Assembly (NCBI RefSeq): GCF_022201045.2
Contig: NC_068563.1
Span: forward strand, 25,827,001-25,891,000
Direction of reading: 5' to 3'
From: Citrus sinensis
Lineage: Eukaryota; Streptophyta; Magnoliopsida; Sapindales; Rutaceae
Length of the DNA stretch: 64,000 nt
Part shown: piece after piece, positions 45,176 through 56,854 of the stretch
Numbering within the stretch: position 1 is the first letter of the stretch
Layout of the letters: every line of letters starts with the position of its first letter
Made by a program: the position numbers and the translations under genes
The notes under the pieces: generated by a model
Told to the model about the DNA's origin: nothing
What the model saw: the letters and a program-made list of their open reading frames with translations, nothing else
The model's database searches: none

Positions 45176-46766
45176 TCTTTTTAGGAATGCTTTATTAGTC
45201 GTTTCTCAAATACGTCGTTGACTCCTCTGTCGGAGAGGGTAAATCGTGTACAAGTGGACTTTTGTGAAATCAGTTTTGACCAAATGGTGTGGGCCCTACA
45301 ATCTAATCCGACGTCAATATATTTTATTTATCAAGTTTGATTGGATTTATGGTTTTTGGTTAATCAAAGGAAAGGAAAAAAAAAAAAAAAACTTGTGCCA
45401 AGTTACCCCATACTTCATTTTTAAAGTAGATCTTTCGTGCGTCATTCCACCTTTAGGCGAGTGGTTGGGTTGCTGTCCTCACAGTTTAAGCCCCTATAAA
45501 AATATTGTGAGAACTTAAGTCTTTCTTTAATTATATCATTTAATCAACTGGAGGTCAATATTCTCCCTTATAAATGTGAGAGGATTATACATCATTCTAA
45601 TATTAGTGAGAGTAAAAATATAGATAGTGTTTTATAAGAATATATGTAAAATAATCTCAATAATAGTCTCATTTATAGTCTGATTGTCATAGTAGATCTC
45701 ATGCAAAATAATATATTTTCAAATTAATTTTTATTAAATTCTATTAAAATAGGATCCAATAAATTCTGATACAATTATCAATAAACTTATCACCTGACAC
45801 AATACAAATAAAATATCATGAAGACAAATAGGTTTAAGTTAATAAATATTTTGATTTTTGATTTTTTTAAAACCAATTATGTACATAAATTAGAAAAATA
45901 ATGGTTTATTTTTTGCCATTTAGATACAATATTTTAAAATTATTACTATGTATAGTCAGTTTGGACAAGTCCAATTGTAGATTAGTGTTATGAAATGCAT
46001 AAGTTTGAATCCTCATGAGAAAATTTTATCTTTTCACAAAAATATGAAATAATAATAAATTTATCCATAAATACACTAGATATATTAATCTTTTAGCTAA
46101 CCTTGGTAAATCTTTTAGAATATTATAAATATATATATATATTTTGATAAATCCCAATTATAATGTATATCACGTTAAAAAAAGAAGAAGGAAGCATCAT
46201 TTAGATAAAAGTAGTTTTTGATAATAAATATCTCATTTAACTTATTTGTAAGTTACAAATATATTTACAAATAAGTGTGATTATGTTTATTCTTTTGTAT
46301 TATTTGATAAAAATTAAATTTTTTGTAGGCAACAAACATTAAATTAAAGGAGAAGAATGGAGGACAGAGAATAATAAACTAAAAAAAGTCAAATAACCTA
46401 TTATTTATTCTTTTTAAAATGTATATTCACTAATCCGTATATTATGAGAATACTTCCACCGGATTATAACCTTTTTCATTTTAATAATATATAGGCAAAC
46501 GCCTCCATGTCATGTAATTAAAAAAATAATAATAATAATTTCTTATTCGACTCGAACGGGTCGAAATCCTAACTCGAAGATTCCGAGTTTCCAACTCAGT
46601 GAGTGAAAGACGAACAACTAATACATATTTAACTCGTTACATATGAAGTTATGGAGAGAGAGAAAGGGAGGCTTTCTTTTTTAGGGCTTCTAATCCTTCT
46701 CTCCCCACGAAACACACAACACCAGAAAAATCAGAAGAGGAAAAAAAAAAATCGATGACAATTTAT
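45176..46766. other. AT-rich intergenic DNA
   Basis: No gene. Possible worn SINE-like stretches with B-box-like words occur at 45455-45610 (AGTTTAAGCCCC) and 45945-46040 (AGTTTGAATCCTC). A TA microsatellite lies near 46130. The last 200 bp are probably the proximal promoter of the PTM-like gene. Confidence 0.4.
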
Positions 46767-46775
46767 AAACCCTAA
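46767..46775 (+). promoter_or_regulatory. Telo-box upstream of the PTM-like gene
   Basis: Perfect AAACCCTAA about 360 bp upstream of the start codon, in the probable promoter or start of the 5' leader. Confidence 0.5.
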
Positions 46776-47021
46776 CTAGGTGCTCTTTTTTCCTCAAACT
46801 TTTAAAAATAAATAATAAATCAAAACTTCAATTCTATCTACTTATAAAAATCATTCAATCTATTACTTTATCTCTCCATTTTTAAAAAATACCATGTTTT
46901 TTCAAATTTTCTTTTGTCTAATTAACAGTTAGTACGATTCGTTATTGATTTTGTGTCGCGTGATTCGTTTGTATAGGATCTGCACGAACTCTGGATCTCT
47001 TAGTTACTTGAAAGGAAGCAT

Positions 47022-47084
47022 ATGTTAAAACTTCAGCAAATTATACGATTTTGTGGAACCCTAGAGTTATTTATGAATAGGTGA
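47022..47084 (+). CDS. Upstream ORF of 20 codons in the PTM-like leader
   Basis: ATG at 47022 (context GCATATGT) opens a 20-codon frame, MLKLQQIIRFCGTLELFMNR, that stops TGA at 47082-47084, 52 bp before the main ATG. If it lies within the mRNA leader it could lower main-frame translation. The leader extent is unknown. Confidence 0.35.
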   Translation: MLKLQQIIRFCGTLELFMNR

Positions 47085-47136
47085 ATCTTGGTTTTTGATT
47101 TGATTTGGTCTGATTGGTTCGTTATCGATCTAATAG

Positions 47137-50100
47137 ATGGAGGCTAAGGTGAAAAGGCCAAGGGGTAGGCCGAGGAAAAGAAAGAGACCGGAGGATGAGG
47201 ATGTTACCGATGGTGCTGGGGGTAAGAAGCGGGTTGTTGCTGTTGAGGCGAAACCAATTGCGTTAGTCGGTAGATATGTGTTGAAAGAATTTGAGAGTGG
47301 GATATTTTTAGGAAAAATTGTGTATTATGAAAGCGGATTGTATAGGGTGGATTATGAGGATGGTGATTGTGAGGATTTGGACAGTAGTGAGCTTCGTCAA
47401 TTCCTTTTAAATGAGAATGATTTTGATGCTGATTTAACTCGGAGGAGGAAGAAGCTGGATGATTGGCTGGTGAAAAGGAGTCTGAAGAACGAGAAGAGTA
47501 ATTTAGAGAAGAAAGATGGGGATGCAAAGAGTGAGGTGGATCGGATAGAAGCATCCACATTGAGCGAGGTGAGTTGTGGCCTGACAGTTGAGGATGTTGG
47601 TGAACAAGTTGAAGGTGATATGGACTCATCTAGTGATTCATGTGAGCATGTGCGGGAGACAGATGCAGGATTGGAGGCTGAAACCCCACTTCTTCCACCT
47701 CCACAATTGCCTCCATCTTCGGGGACTATAGGTATGCCAGAGGAATATGTTTCACATCTTTTTTCTGTCTATGGGTTCTTGAGGTCATTCGGCATACACC
47801 TGTTTTTAAGCCCGATTGGATTGGATGATTTTGTTGGGTCACTGAATTGTTGTGTTCCGAACACATTGCTGGATGCCATTCATGTAGCGTTGATGCGTGT
47901 CTTGAGGCGTCATCTTGAAACACTCTCTTTGGATGGCTCAGAGCTTGCATCAAATTGCATGAGGTAAAATTTTTATTGTCTTTGTTAGTGCATTATGGTG
48001 TAGAATGCGTGCAATACTAGAAATGATGTTTTTCATTTGTATCTATAGTTCATCATATTCTACTGGTGGTTGCTGCAAGAAACATGAAAATGGTTAGATT
48101 TTGAACCATTTTGTCTTAGGAAACAAGACTGTAAATCTTACTCGATGCAGTTTAATATGACTATTTGACTAATTGGATTTTGTTGTGTTTTTCATTTTAA
48201 GTGTGTAAGTAATTTTTTGGCATGACTATATCCTCCCTATTCATATCTATGACGTATGCATGTATGAAGATGCATTTACTTTTTATTTCACTGACATTGC
48301 AGAATCATGTTATTTTCTTGTACACAGGTGCATTGATTGGAGCCTGCTTGATACACTAACTTGGCCCGTTTATGTGGTCCAGTATCTCACGTCAATGGGA
48401 TACATAAAGGGAACCCAGTGGACAGGATTTTATGATGAGGTTTCAGTGAGAGAGTATTATTCCTTATCTGCAGGAAGGAAGCTGATGATTTTGCAAATTC
48501 TGTGTGATGATGTGTTAGATTCTGAAGAGCTGAGAGCTGAAATTGACGCACGTGAAGAATCAGAAGTTGGATTAGATCCTGATGCAGCAAGCTATGGTTC
48601 TGAAATTGCGCGTAGAAGGGTCCATCCTAGATTTTCCAAAACTCCGGATTGCAAGAATAGGGAGGCTGTGGAATTTAATGCTGAAAATGATCGAATGAAG
48701 ACTTCTTGTAAAGCAAAACCTTTGGGTTTTAAAGGTACTGAGATGGATGCTCCGGGTGTTGATGTGGATGGGAATGGTGATGAATGCCGCATTTGTGGAA
48801 TGGATGGGACCTTGCTTTGCTGTGATGGGTGCCCATCGGCATATCACACAAGATGTATAGGTGTCTCCAAAATGTATGTACCAGAAGGGTCATGGTATTG
48901 TCCGGAATGTGCAATTAATAAAGTGGGCCCGATTGTCACAATTGGAACCTCACTTAGAGGAGCAGAATTATTTGGGATTGATTTATATGAGCGAGTGTTC
49001 CTGGGTACATGCAATCACTTACTGGTGTATGTTTCCAGAGCTTTCTACATCTTACTTTTCTCATTAACTACAATTTTTATTTTAACTTTTGGCTATCCAC
49101 TTCTGGTATTCGCTCTGTAAAACTTGTGGTACTGAATTTGTAGTTTGTTACTGTTTGCCTTTTGACTGGAAAAATTATCTAAAACTTTGTTTTCATCCTT
49201 TATTATAGTCTCTTGGCTTTATTTTCTGGACGATGCCCAAGTGTTTTGACTGATTTTTTGAAATTGATTATTTCAGGCTCAATGCTTCCAGTAACACGGA
49301 ACAGTATATCAGATACTACAATCCGATTGACATTCCCAAGGTCTTACAAGCACTTTTATCATCTGTGCAACACGTATCATTGTACTTGGGGATTTGCAAG
49401 GCAATTCTACACTATTGGGACATTCCAGAAAGTGTTGTCCCTTTTATGGGAATGGAAACTAATACAATAAATGCAAAGGCAGATGAAAAGTTTTGTAGTC
49501 AATCGCATCATCCTCCGATCAAGGAAAGCCAAAGAATTACAGATATGGTTGAGGCTGGGAATGCAAGTAGTAACAACGGAAGTAATGTGGATAATGTGGC
49601 TGTTTCAAGTCTACACACCTTTATGAATACAATGTCCCAAACTGGTGTTCCTTTTGTTCAGAGCAATGATATAACAGTAACAGAAAAATTACAGGATTGT
49701 CTCGTATTGAATGGGAAGCTACCTGGACATGTCAAAATGGAGTCTGCCATGTCTACTGGTTCGGTTAGCCAGCAAGCTGATCCATCTGATGTAACCTACC
49801 AAAGCTTGGTTGACAGATCAAGTGCAATAGACTTTATGACTTGCACCTCACAAATCAGCAATGATGGTAATAGCGGGCATGCAAGTTCCTGTTTATCACC
49901 AAATATCTCATTTCTGAGCAAGGAACGAAATCATGGAGGTCTTTTAGGAGTTGGAACAAACTATGCCAATAAGTGTGCATTCATGGGCTCTGTTTTCAAA
50001 CCTCACTCATATATAAATCAATATATGCATGGAGAATTTGCTGTGGCTGCGGCTGCAAAATTGGCCGTTCTTTCATCTGAGGAAAGCCAAGCTTCAGAGA

Positions 50101-53100
50101 TGCATAAATCAGGCAATACCAGAAAAGCTATGTCTGGTAGCATTTCACTGCAAGCAAAAGCATTTTCATCAACAGCCTCGCGGTTTTTCTGGCCCTGTTC
50201 TGAAAGGAAGCTTTGGGAGGTTCCAAGGGAGAGGTGTAGCTGGTGTTATTCATGTAAATCCCCACCTTCAAATAGGAGAGGATGCATGTTGAATTCAGCT
50301 ATGACAGTTGCCACTAAAAGTGCTATGAAAATTCTCAATGGCCTTCTTGCTCCAAAGACTGGGGAGGGGAATCTCCCTACTATTGTGACATACATTATGT
50401 ACATGGAAGAGAGTTTTTGTGGTCTTATAAGTGGCCCCTTTAGGAGCGTAAGTTATAGAAAAAAATGGCGTAAACAAGTTGCGGAGGCTTGTACTTTGAA
50501 TTCGATAAAAGCCCTCTTGCTAGAAGTGAGTTCCCCCCCCAAAAACAATAAAGTTTGTTGGCATGTTTATTATCATGCATATATTTGTTTCAATTTGTTT
50601 ATTTATTTTATTATGATTTGAAGTTCCTGGATTTTATATAAGTAGGTTTTGATTATTAAGATTGGTAGGACATTTCTTTTTCACATGATGTAGCATATGT
50701 TTGATTGTTGATTGTTGATTGTTGTAGATATACCTTGAATTTCTTGTATCTTAGTAGCTGATTCTATCTTCTAGATGCATTTAAAATGAAATAGGAATGC
50801 TTCGCACTGAATATATATATGGTCTTGCGCATGTATTATCTGTGACTGCCGCTTTTCCATACTCTTGAATGTACTTTAATGTTTTGTCATATCAAATTCA
50901 TTGGCTATTTGTTTTATAATATGCTGAGGGAATGATACTTTTTGATTTTAGTGCTTCACTCATGATTAAGCTTGTTAAGTGGTCATGAGACCATAAGACA
51001 TTTTTCTGGTCATTTCTGAGTTCTTCGTTTCATTCCTTCTTGGGTTGAGTTTTAATTAAATGGATCATTTAATCTTCCTGTGTTCACACTACTTCCCACC
51101 ATTTCAGACCAAACTTTTGATAAACCTTAGATTTTGTTTCCTTCCTCCAGAAAGTATCAGGAACTTGCTGCAGTGGGGGCACACTTGTGTCCGCTTAATT
51201 ATTTTAGCTAAATTGTATAAGATTTCATGAGCTATTAAAGACCTTGGAGATTGTTCAGGCATTCAGCTGTGGCCATAGTGTTTTTATGCTCTATATATGT
51301 AATTATGACCATTTCCTTAGGATGCATACAGTCTTTTATGTTCTGTTTGTGAATGTATGACTTAATTATTACAGAGTTTATCCATATGCTTATGTTATTT
51401 GCGTTGCGAGTCTTGTGACCTTGTAGTCTTCATTTTCAGCTTGAGGAAAACATCTGCCATATTGCTCTTTCTGGGGACTGGGTGAAGTCGATGGATGATT
51501 GGCTGGGTGACTCTTCTGTGATACAAAGTGCTTCATGCAATTTCGTAACTACCCAGAAACGTGGATTAAGTGGGAAGCGGGGTAGGAAGCATTCTGTTAT
51601 TTCTGAAGTTACAGCTGATGATTGCAATGACCAAAGTTTCAGCTGGTGGCAAGGAGGGAAGTCAACAAAGCTAATATCTAAGAAAGCAATTTTGCCGCAC
51701 ACAATCATTAGAAATGCAGCTCGCCGAGGTATCATCTATGGTGTATACTTACTGTTATAATTTTTAATTTTAAGTTAAATTAGTTGAAAGGGGGAAAAAA
51801 TATTCATGATTTTATGGCTCATCAGGTGGTTTGAGAAAGATCTCTGGTGTTAATTACACTGCAGAGATGCCTAAAAGAAGCAGGCAGTTGGTTTGGAGAG
51901 CTGCGGTTGAAAGGAGTAAGACTGTGTCACAGCTTGCACTTCAGGTTTGTCTAAATATATTTTACCATTTGAGTTATTATATTACCTTCTTTCTTACACT
52001 TTTAGCATATTTTCTTTTTGTTCTGATAATATAATGGGTTTCTGGTTTTATGATTTCTCAAAGTATTTTGAAATTTTTGCATCAGGTTAGATATATAGAC
52101 CTTCATGTGAGATGGAGTGAGCTTGTTCGTCCCGAGCAGAATCTCCAGGATGGAAAGGGTCCAGAGACAGAAGCTTTTGCTTTTAGAAATGCAATTATTT
52201 GCGATAAGAAAATTGTAGAAAACAAGATTAGATATGGAGTCGCTTTTGGAATTCATAGGCATCTTCCTTCCCGTGTTATGAAGAATATCATTGATATAGA
52301 GCTCAGTCAAGATGGCAAGGAGAAGTACTGGTTTCCTGAAACGTGCCTTCCTTTATTTTTGATTAAAGAGTATGAAGAAAGTGTGGACATGGTGATTGCG
52401 CCATCATCTAAAAAGCCCTTAAATGAGTTGTCTGAGTTTCAGAAAAAGCAGTTGAAAGCTTCCCGAAAGGATTTATTTTCATATCTTGTGTGTAGAAGGG
52501 ATAAGATTGAGAAGTGTGCATGTGCATCGTGTCAAATTGATGTTTTGCTTGGGTAATTACTTTTTATATTTTACATTATTTTAGTTTTGGGTTTTTGCAC
52601 CTACTTGCCTCAGCTCATCTGTCTTTTCTCATGATGTGATCTTCAGGAATGCGGTCAAATGTGGTACCTGCCAAGGTATGCTAATCACCAACCTATCAGT
52701 TTTTTGTTTTAGAGATGTCTTAGGATTCCCAGTTGTTTACCTCCGCTTTTATGTCAATATCTATGTCAAAAATTTCACAGATAATATAATATTTTTGCGT
52801 ATCCTGGACTTTGGCTTCCCATTCCTCATGTTATCTGATAATTACTACCCCTTTCTTTTATAGCCGCTTTATTGGCAGCCTAAGTTTCCTTCTTTTGGCT
52901 CTTTCAAGACACTTGCAGATGACGTATGCCTACATCCTATAATTGATATTATACCCCCTTTTTTAATTGAGTGTCTTAAGTTTACCTCACTTTCGTTCAA
53001 CATCTTGTCTACAAAAAGTAAAACTTGTGAACCATTAAAAATTGAGATTGAGAAATTTTTTTTGCAGAAGGAAAAGCTGTCAAATGCATTGTAGATGTTC

Positions 53101-53604
53101 GTGTATGTTTTAGATGCTGTATTTTGGACCTCTAAAAGAAATATAGAGGAAAAAAGAAACCTGGTGGACAACTTGTCGTACTTGCTAAACAAAATGCCAT
53201 ATATTTCTTACACGCTTGCTCTTTTTTTTCCATTGAAAGTGGCTATTGCTCTTTGTAAAAACTTAAAAAAGTGATCAACCTGGTTAGAATTCAGCTGGTT
53301 GCTAAAATTGGTGGGACATAAAAAATGCATGGATAAAAAACAAAACTTTACCAATCCAATAATAAATTAGATTTGATGAATTTCCAGCCAAAATTTGAAC
53401 CCGAAGAAGAATGAGAGGAAGAAAAAGTGAAGCAGAATTAATTTTGGAGCTTGTTTTCCAGGAATATTTTCCAATGTTCTCTTACTGCTCATATAAGATA
53501 AGGGTCCTTTGAGCAATTGGGCCCTCAGCAATTGTCAGAGTCAAAAGTTTTTGATTGCTTGGCAGTTGTGAAAATATTGAAGTCAGCTAAATATATAGTG
53601 ATCC

Positions 53605-53635
<31 letters not shown>

Positions 53636-55712
53636 GTTTTAATTTTTTTTTTCATAATTTAAAAAAGGAAAAGAAAAAGAAATCTGTTCCTCTAAGTAAA
53701 GGTGCCATGGTATCCTTTGAAATTTGGGAATGTTTCGGGGACTATAATTAAACATTCTGGAACTTTCAATTAGTGTAATTGAGGTTCACTATTTTCCAGG
53801 TAACTCACCTTGTAAATAATATGTTGTTAGCATGGAAAATTTACTTATTTTCTCTTGGAATGATTGAAACAATTGTTAGTCTACGCACATACAAATAGAA
53901 TAGTACTGCAAATAAGTAATAATTGTGTTTAGGTGTTCTGAAGATATATAAGCAGTTCTTAGTTAAATGTTTAGCCCACAAATAAGATTATTACAATTGG
54001 CTATAATTGTAATTTCAAGTTAGATGACTTTAAAATGAGGAGAGTCTGTTATGTCATCAGAGATAGGATGCTTGCTGCTATATTTGTTGTTGCAGAATTG
54101 AATAATGTTGAAGTTTTGCTCTGTACTTTGGCAAGGTTATTGTCATGAGGGTTGTACATCAAGTTCAATGCATATGAACAGTGGAGTTGAGCCCATGATT
54201 GTCTGCAATCGATGTTACCTTCCAAGAGCTTTAGCTACAAGTGAAATTCGTAGCGAATCTCCAACCAGTCCACTGCCCTTGCATCGGCAAGAATATCATA
54301 CTGCAGTAAAAGTCAGTAAAGGAACACGACCTAAAGGTTTTAATCAAGCATTGGCATCTATCAGAACTCAGGAGAGTTCTGAGAGCAAACAAACAGTTTC
54401 TGATTCTAGTACAGTGACGAAAACTCGAAATAGAACATTGTCTTGGGGAATCATATGGAGGAAAAAGAACATTGAAGATGCAGGTGCTGATTTCAGGCGT
54501 GCAAATGTACTCCCAAGGGGCAAGTCAGTTGCCCATTTGGAGCCTGTTTGTGATCTGTGTAAACAGCCATATAATTCTAATCTGATGTACATTCACTGTG
54601 AAACTTGCCAAAGTAAGCCACTTTGGATAGTTTTTGCTATTACATTTTACCTGAAGATATCAATTTTTTATTATACGTATCTTAATGACACTTTGGATCT
54701 CTGGTCATTTGCAGGGTGGTTTCATGCTGATGCTGTTGAACTTGAGGAGTCAAAACTTTCTGATGTAGTAGGTTTCAAGTGTTGCAGATGTCGTAGGATA
54801 GGAGGACCTGAGTGTCCCTACATGGACCCGGAACTGAAGGAGCAAAAGCGCAAGAAGGATCAAAAGCGCAAGAAGGATCAAAAGCGCAAGAAGCAAGGGT
54901 TGAATGCTCCTAAACAGGGGCAGGGATCTATGAGGGTAGATTCTGATGATGGTACCATTTATGAATCAAAGGAGTTTAAACTCACTACTCCAATGTATCC
55001 GATGGAGGAAATGTTTATGCCAGAAGACGATCCTCTTCTTTTCTCTCTTTCGACAGTTGAGCTTATCACAGAGCCCAATTCAGAGGTGGATTGTGGCTGG
55101 AATAATTCTGCACCAGGGCCACAAAAACTTCCAGTCAGAAGGCAAACGAAGTGTGAAGGGGATGTAGGTAGTGGGTCTGTTGGGAATAATGTTCCTAATG
55201 TCGACTTATCCATGAGTTTTGATGCAAATAATGTCATGAACCCTAAAGAGGAGCTTTCAGTTCCTTGTGTGGAATGGGATGCTTCTGGCAATGGCCTTGA
55301 AGGTGAGATGCTGTTTGACTATGACGGTCTTAACTACGAGGATATGGAGTTCGAACCCCAAACCTACTTTTCTTTTTCAGAGTTGCTGGCTTCTGATGAT
55401 GGTGGGCAGTCGGATGGGGTTGATGCTTCTGGGGTTGTGTTTGGAAACCGGGAAGATCTTTCTTGTTCAATTCAACAAGATGGAGCCCCTCAACAATGTG
55501 GGTTGGGTACATCTAAGGATCCAAGCAATTGTACGGTCTCGACGGTTAATAAAATGCAGTGTCGAATGTGCCCTGATATTGAGCCAGCTCCTAATCTCTC
55601 ATGCCAAATTTGTGGCCTTGTAATACATAGTCAATGTTCACCTTGGCCTTGGGTGGAGTCTTCATACATGGAAGGAAGTTGGAAATGTGGCAATTGCCGA
55701 GACTGGCGGTAA
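47137..55712 (+). CDS. DDT/PHD-finger chromatin protein, PTM family
   Basis: Nine exons: 47137-47963, 48328-49026, 49277-50525, 51440-51728, 51826-51944, 52086-52552, 52647-52675, 54136-54612 and 54715-55712. Total 5154 nt, 1717 residues, close to Arabidopsis PTM. Parts in order: an AT-hook-like KRPRGRPRKRKRP (residues 5-17), a Tudor-like segment (VGRYVLKEFESGIFLGKIVY, about 43-90), a DDT domain (from about 200, EEYVSHLFSVYGFLRSF) running into exon 2, a first PHD finger (CRICGMDGTLLCCDGCPSAY, about 428-472), a long central region, and three more Cys-rich PHD-type fingers (from CACASCQID, PVCDLCKQP and QCRMCPDIE). DDT-PHD proteins usually act with ISWI-type remodellers. PTM was proposed as a chloroplast-envelope to nucleus signal carrier, a claim later disputed. 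By gene order this copy corresponds to the At5g22760 paralogue. No membrane segment is encoded by the spliced exons. Confidence 0.93.
52676..54135 (+). other. Intron 7 of the PTM-like gene
   Basis: A 1.46 kb intron after the 29-nt exon 7. It has a (TC)n microsatellite at about 53607-53636. The acceptor TTGGCAAG at 54135 is weak in pyrimidines but is the only one that keeps the GYCHEGC finger in frame. No other gene inside. Confidence 0.6.
54840..54893 (+). repeat. Three 18-bp coding repeats (QKRKKD)
   Basis: Three tandem copies of GANCAAAAGCGCAAGAAG encode QKRKKDQKRKKDQKRKK in the last exon of the PTM-like gene. The basic run looks like a nuclear localisation signal and is prone to length change. 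Confidence 0.85.
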
Positions 55713-56854
55713 ACTTGCAATGCCTGAAGGAGTAAAGGTTAAAAGATTGTGCCGTTTTAATTTGAGGGGGTGTATTGTTGAATGGGGATTTTATTTAGGG
55801 TCATTTTTGACAAACTTTGTGGATGGAATGGCGACTGAGAGTGAGGTTCAGGGTCTGCAAATTTAACATTCTTTTTTCGGTTGCCGGTGAAGGTGGAGAA
55901 ATTCTACAGTGTAAAGGCCGAGTGGTTCCTGCTGCTGATTAGAAATTGCTGCTGCTGCTCAGTTGCCAATTTTGGTTATATGGTTGCCTCCTGTGAAGTT
56001 CCCTTTTGAGCAACTGGAATCAGTCAAGGTGTTGATAACCAATCTGATTCAAGGAATTCAGCAGAATTGGAGAAAGTTAGGAAATCGGTTATGGTGTAAA
56101 CTGAACCGTAGAATTGATTTGCTGGTTTAGATTATTTACAGCGATCTAGAAAGATAAGCAATTTTTTTTGGTTGTGCTTATCCGGTTGCATTGCTTGTAC
56201 AAATTAGATTTCTGTCACCATATTTTACTTGGAGAATAGCAAAAGATTAAAAGTGGAATCCTTTGTTCTTTTTCATATTTCTGTCTTTCGTATAAAAAAA
56301 TAAATATGTATGAATAAATTGCATTTCTCAACCCAGTACATGTATGCATGTATATGCATACACACACAACAAATCTATTAGTTTTCAAGGAAAATCCCAT
56401 TCGAGTAAATCACATAAATGCTCTATTATTTTCATCTATTAAAATGATTGATTGACAAACAAATACAATCTGTCTTAATTCACAACTCGATCTAGCTCAT
56501 GCAATATCTTACAAACTGTATACATATTTGTACTACAGAAAACAATCCAGTGAAACTGGGAAGAGTAAGGGAAAAAAGAATGGAAAGAAATCAAAAAACC
56601 TCTATTCCAGAAGACATAAAAAGCTCACCCAGGCGCAGTAAAATTGTGCAGAAAAGAATCTCAAAATCCCGACCAACCCTCACTCAAACACTAAGCCGAT
56701 CACAAATTAGGTCACCCTCAATTCCGCCAGCCCTCGCATCATGATTTTCCCTATCCACCTCTTAATTGGAAGGACAGATGGGAAGGTCGGTTGTAGAAAT
56801 CAGGTTTACAAGTGTATATTGAACAAATATTCGCGGGTACTCACTGCTAATTTG
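55713..56854. other. Convergent 3' UTRs of PTM-like and AP-2 alpha genes
   Basis: 1.1 kb between the stop codons of two converging genes. No additional coding region is supported. The 55713-56200 part is GC-balanced and probably the long PTM-like 3' UTR. Confidence 0.5.

Noticed and set aside
47204..47629. 141-codon minus-strand ORF, His/Pro/Ser-rich
   Set aside because: It is the antisense shadow of PTM-like exon 1; its composition follows from the Glu/Asp/Lys codons of the sense strand.
54959..55291. 110-codon minus-strand ORF
   Set aside because: Antisense shadow of the last PTM-like exon, without own support.
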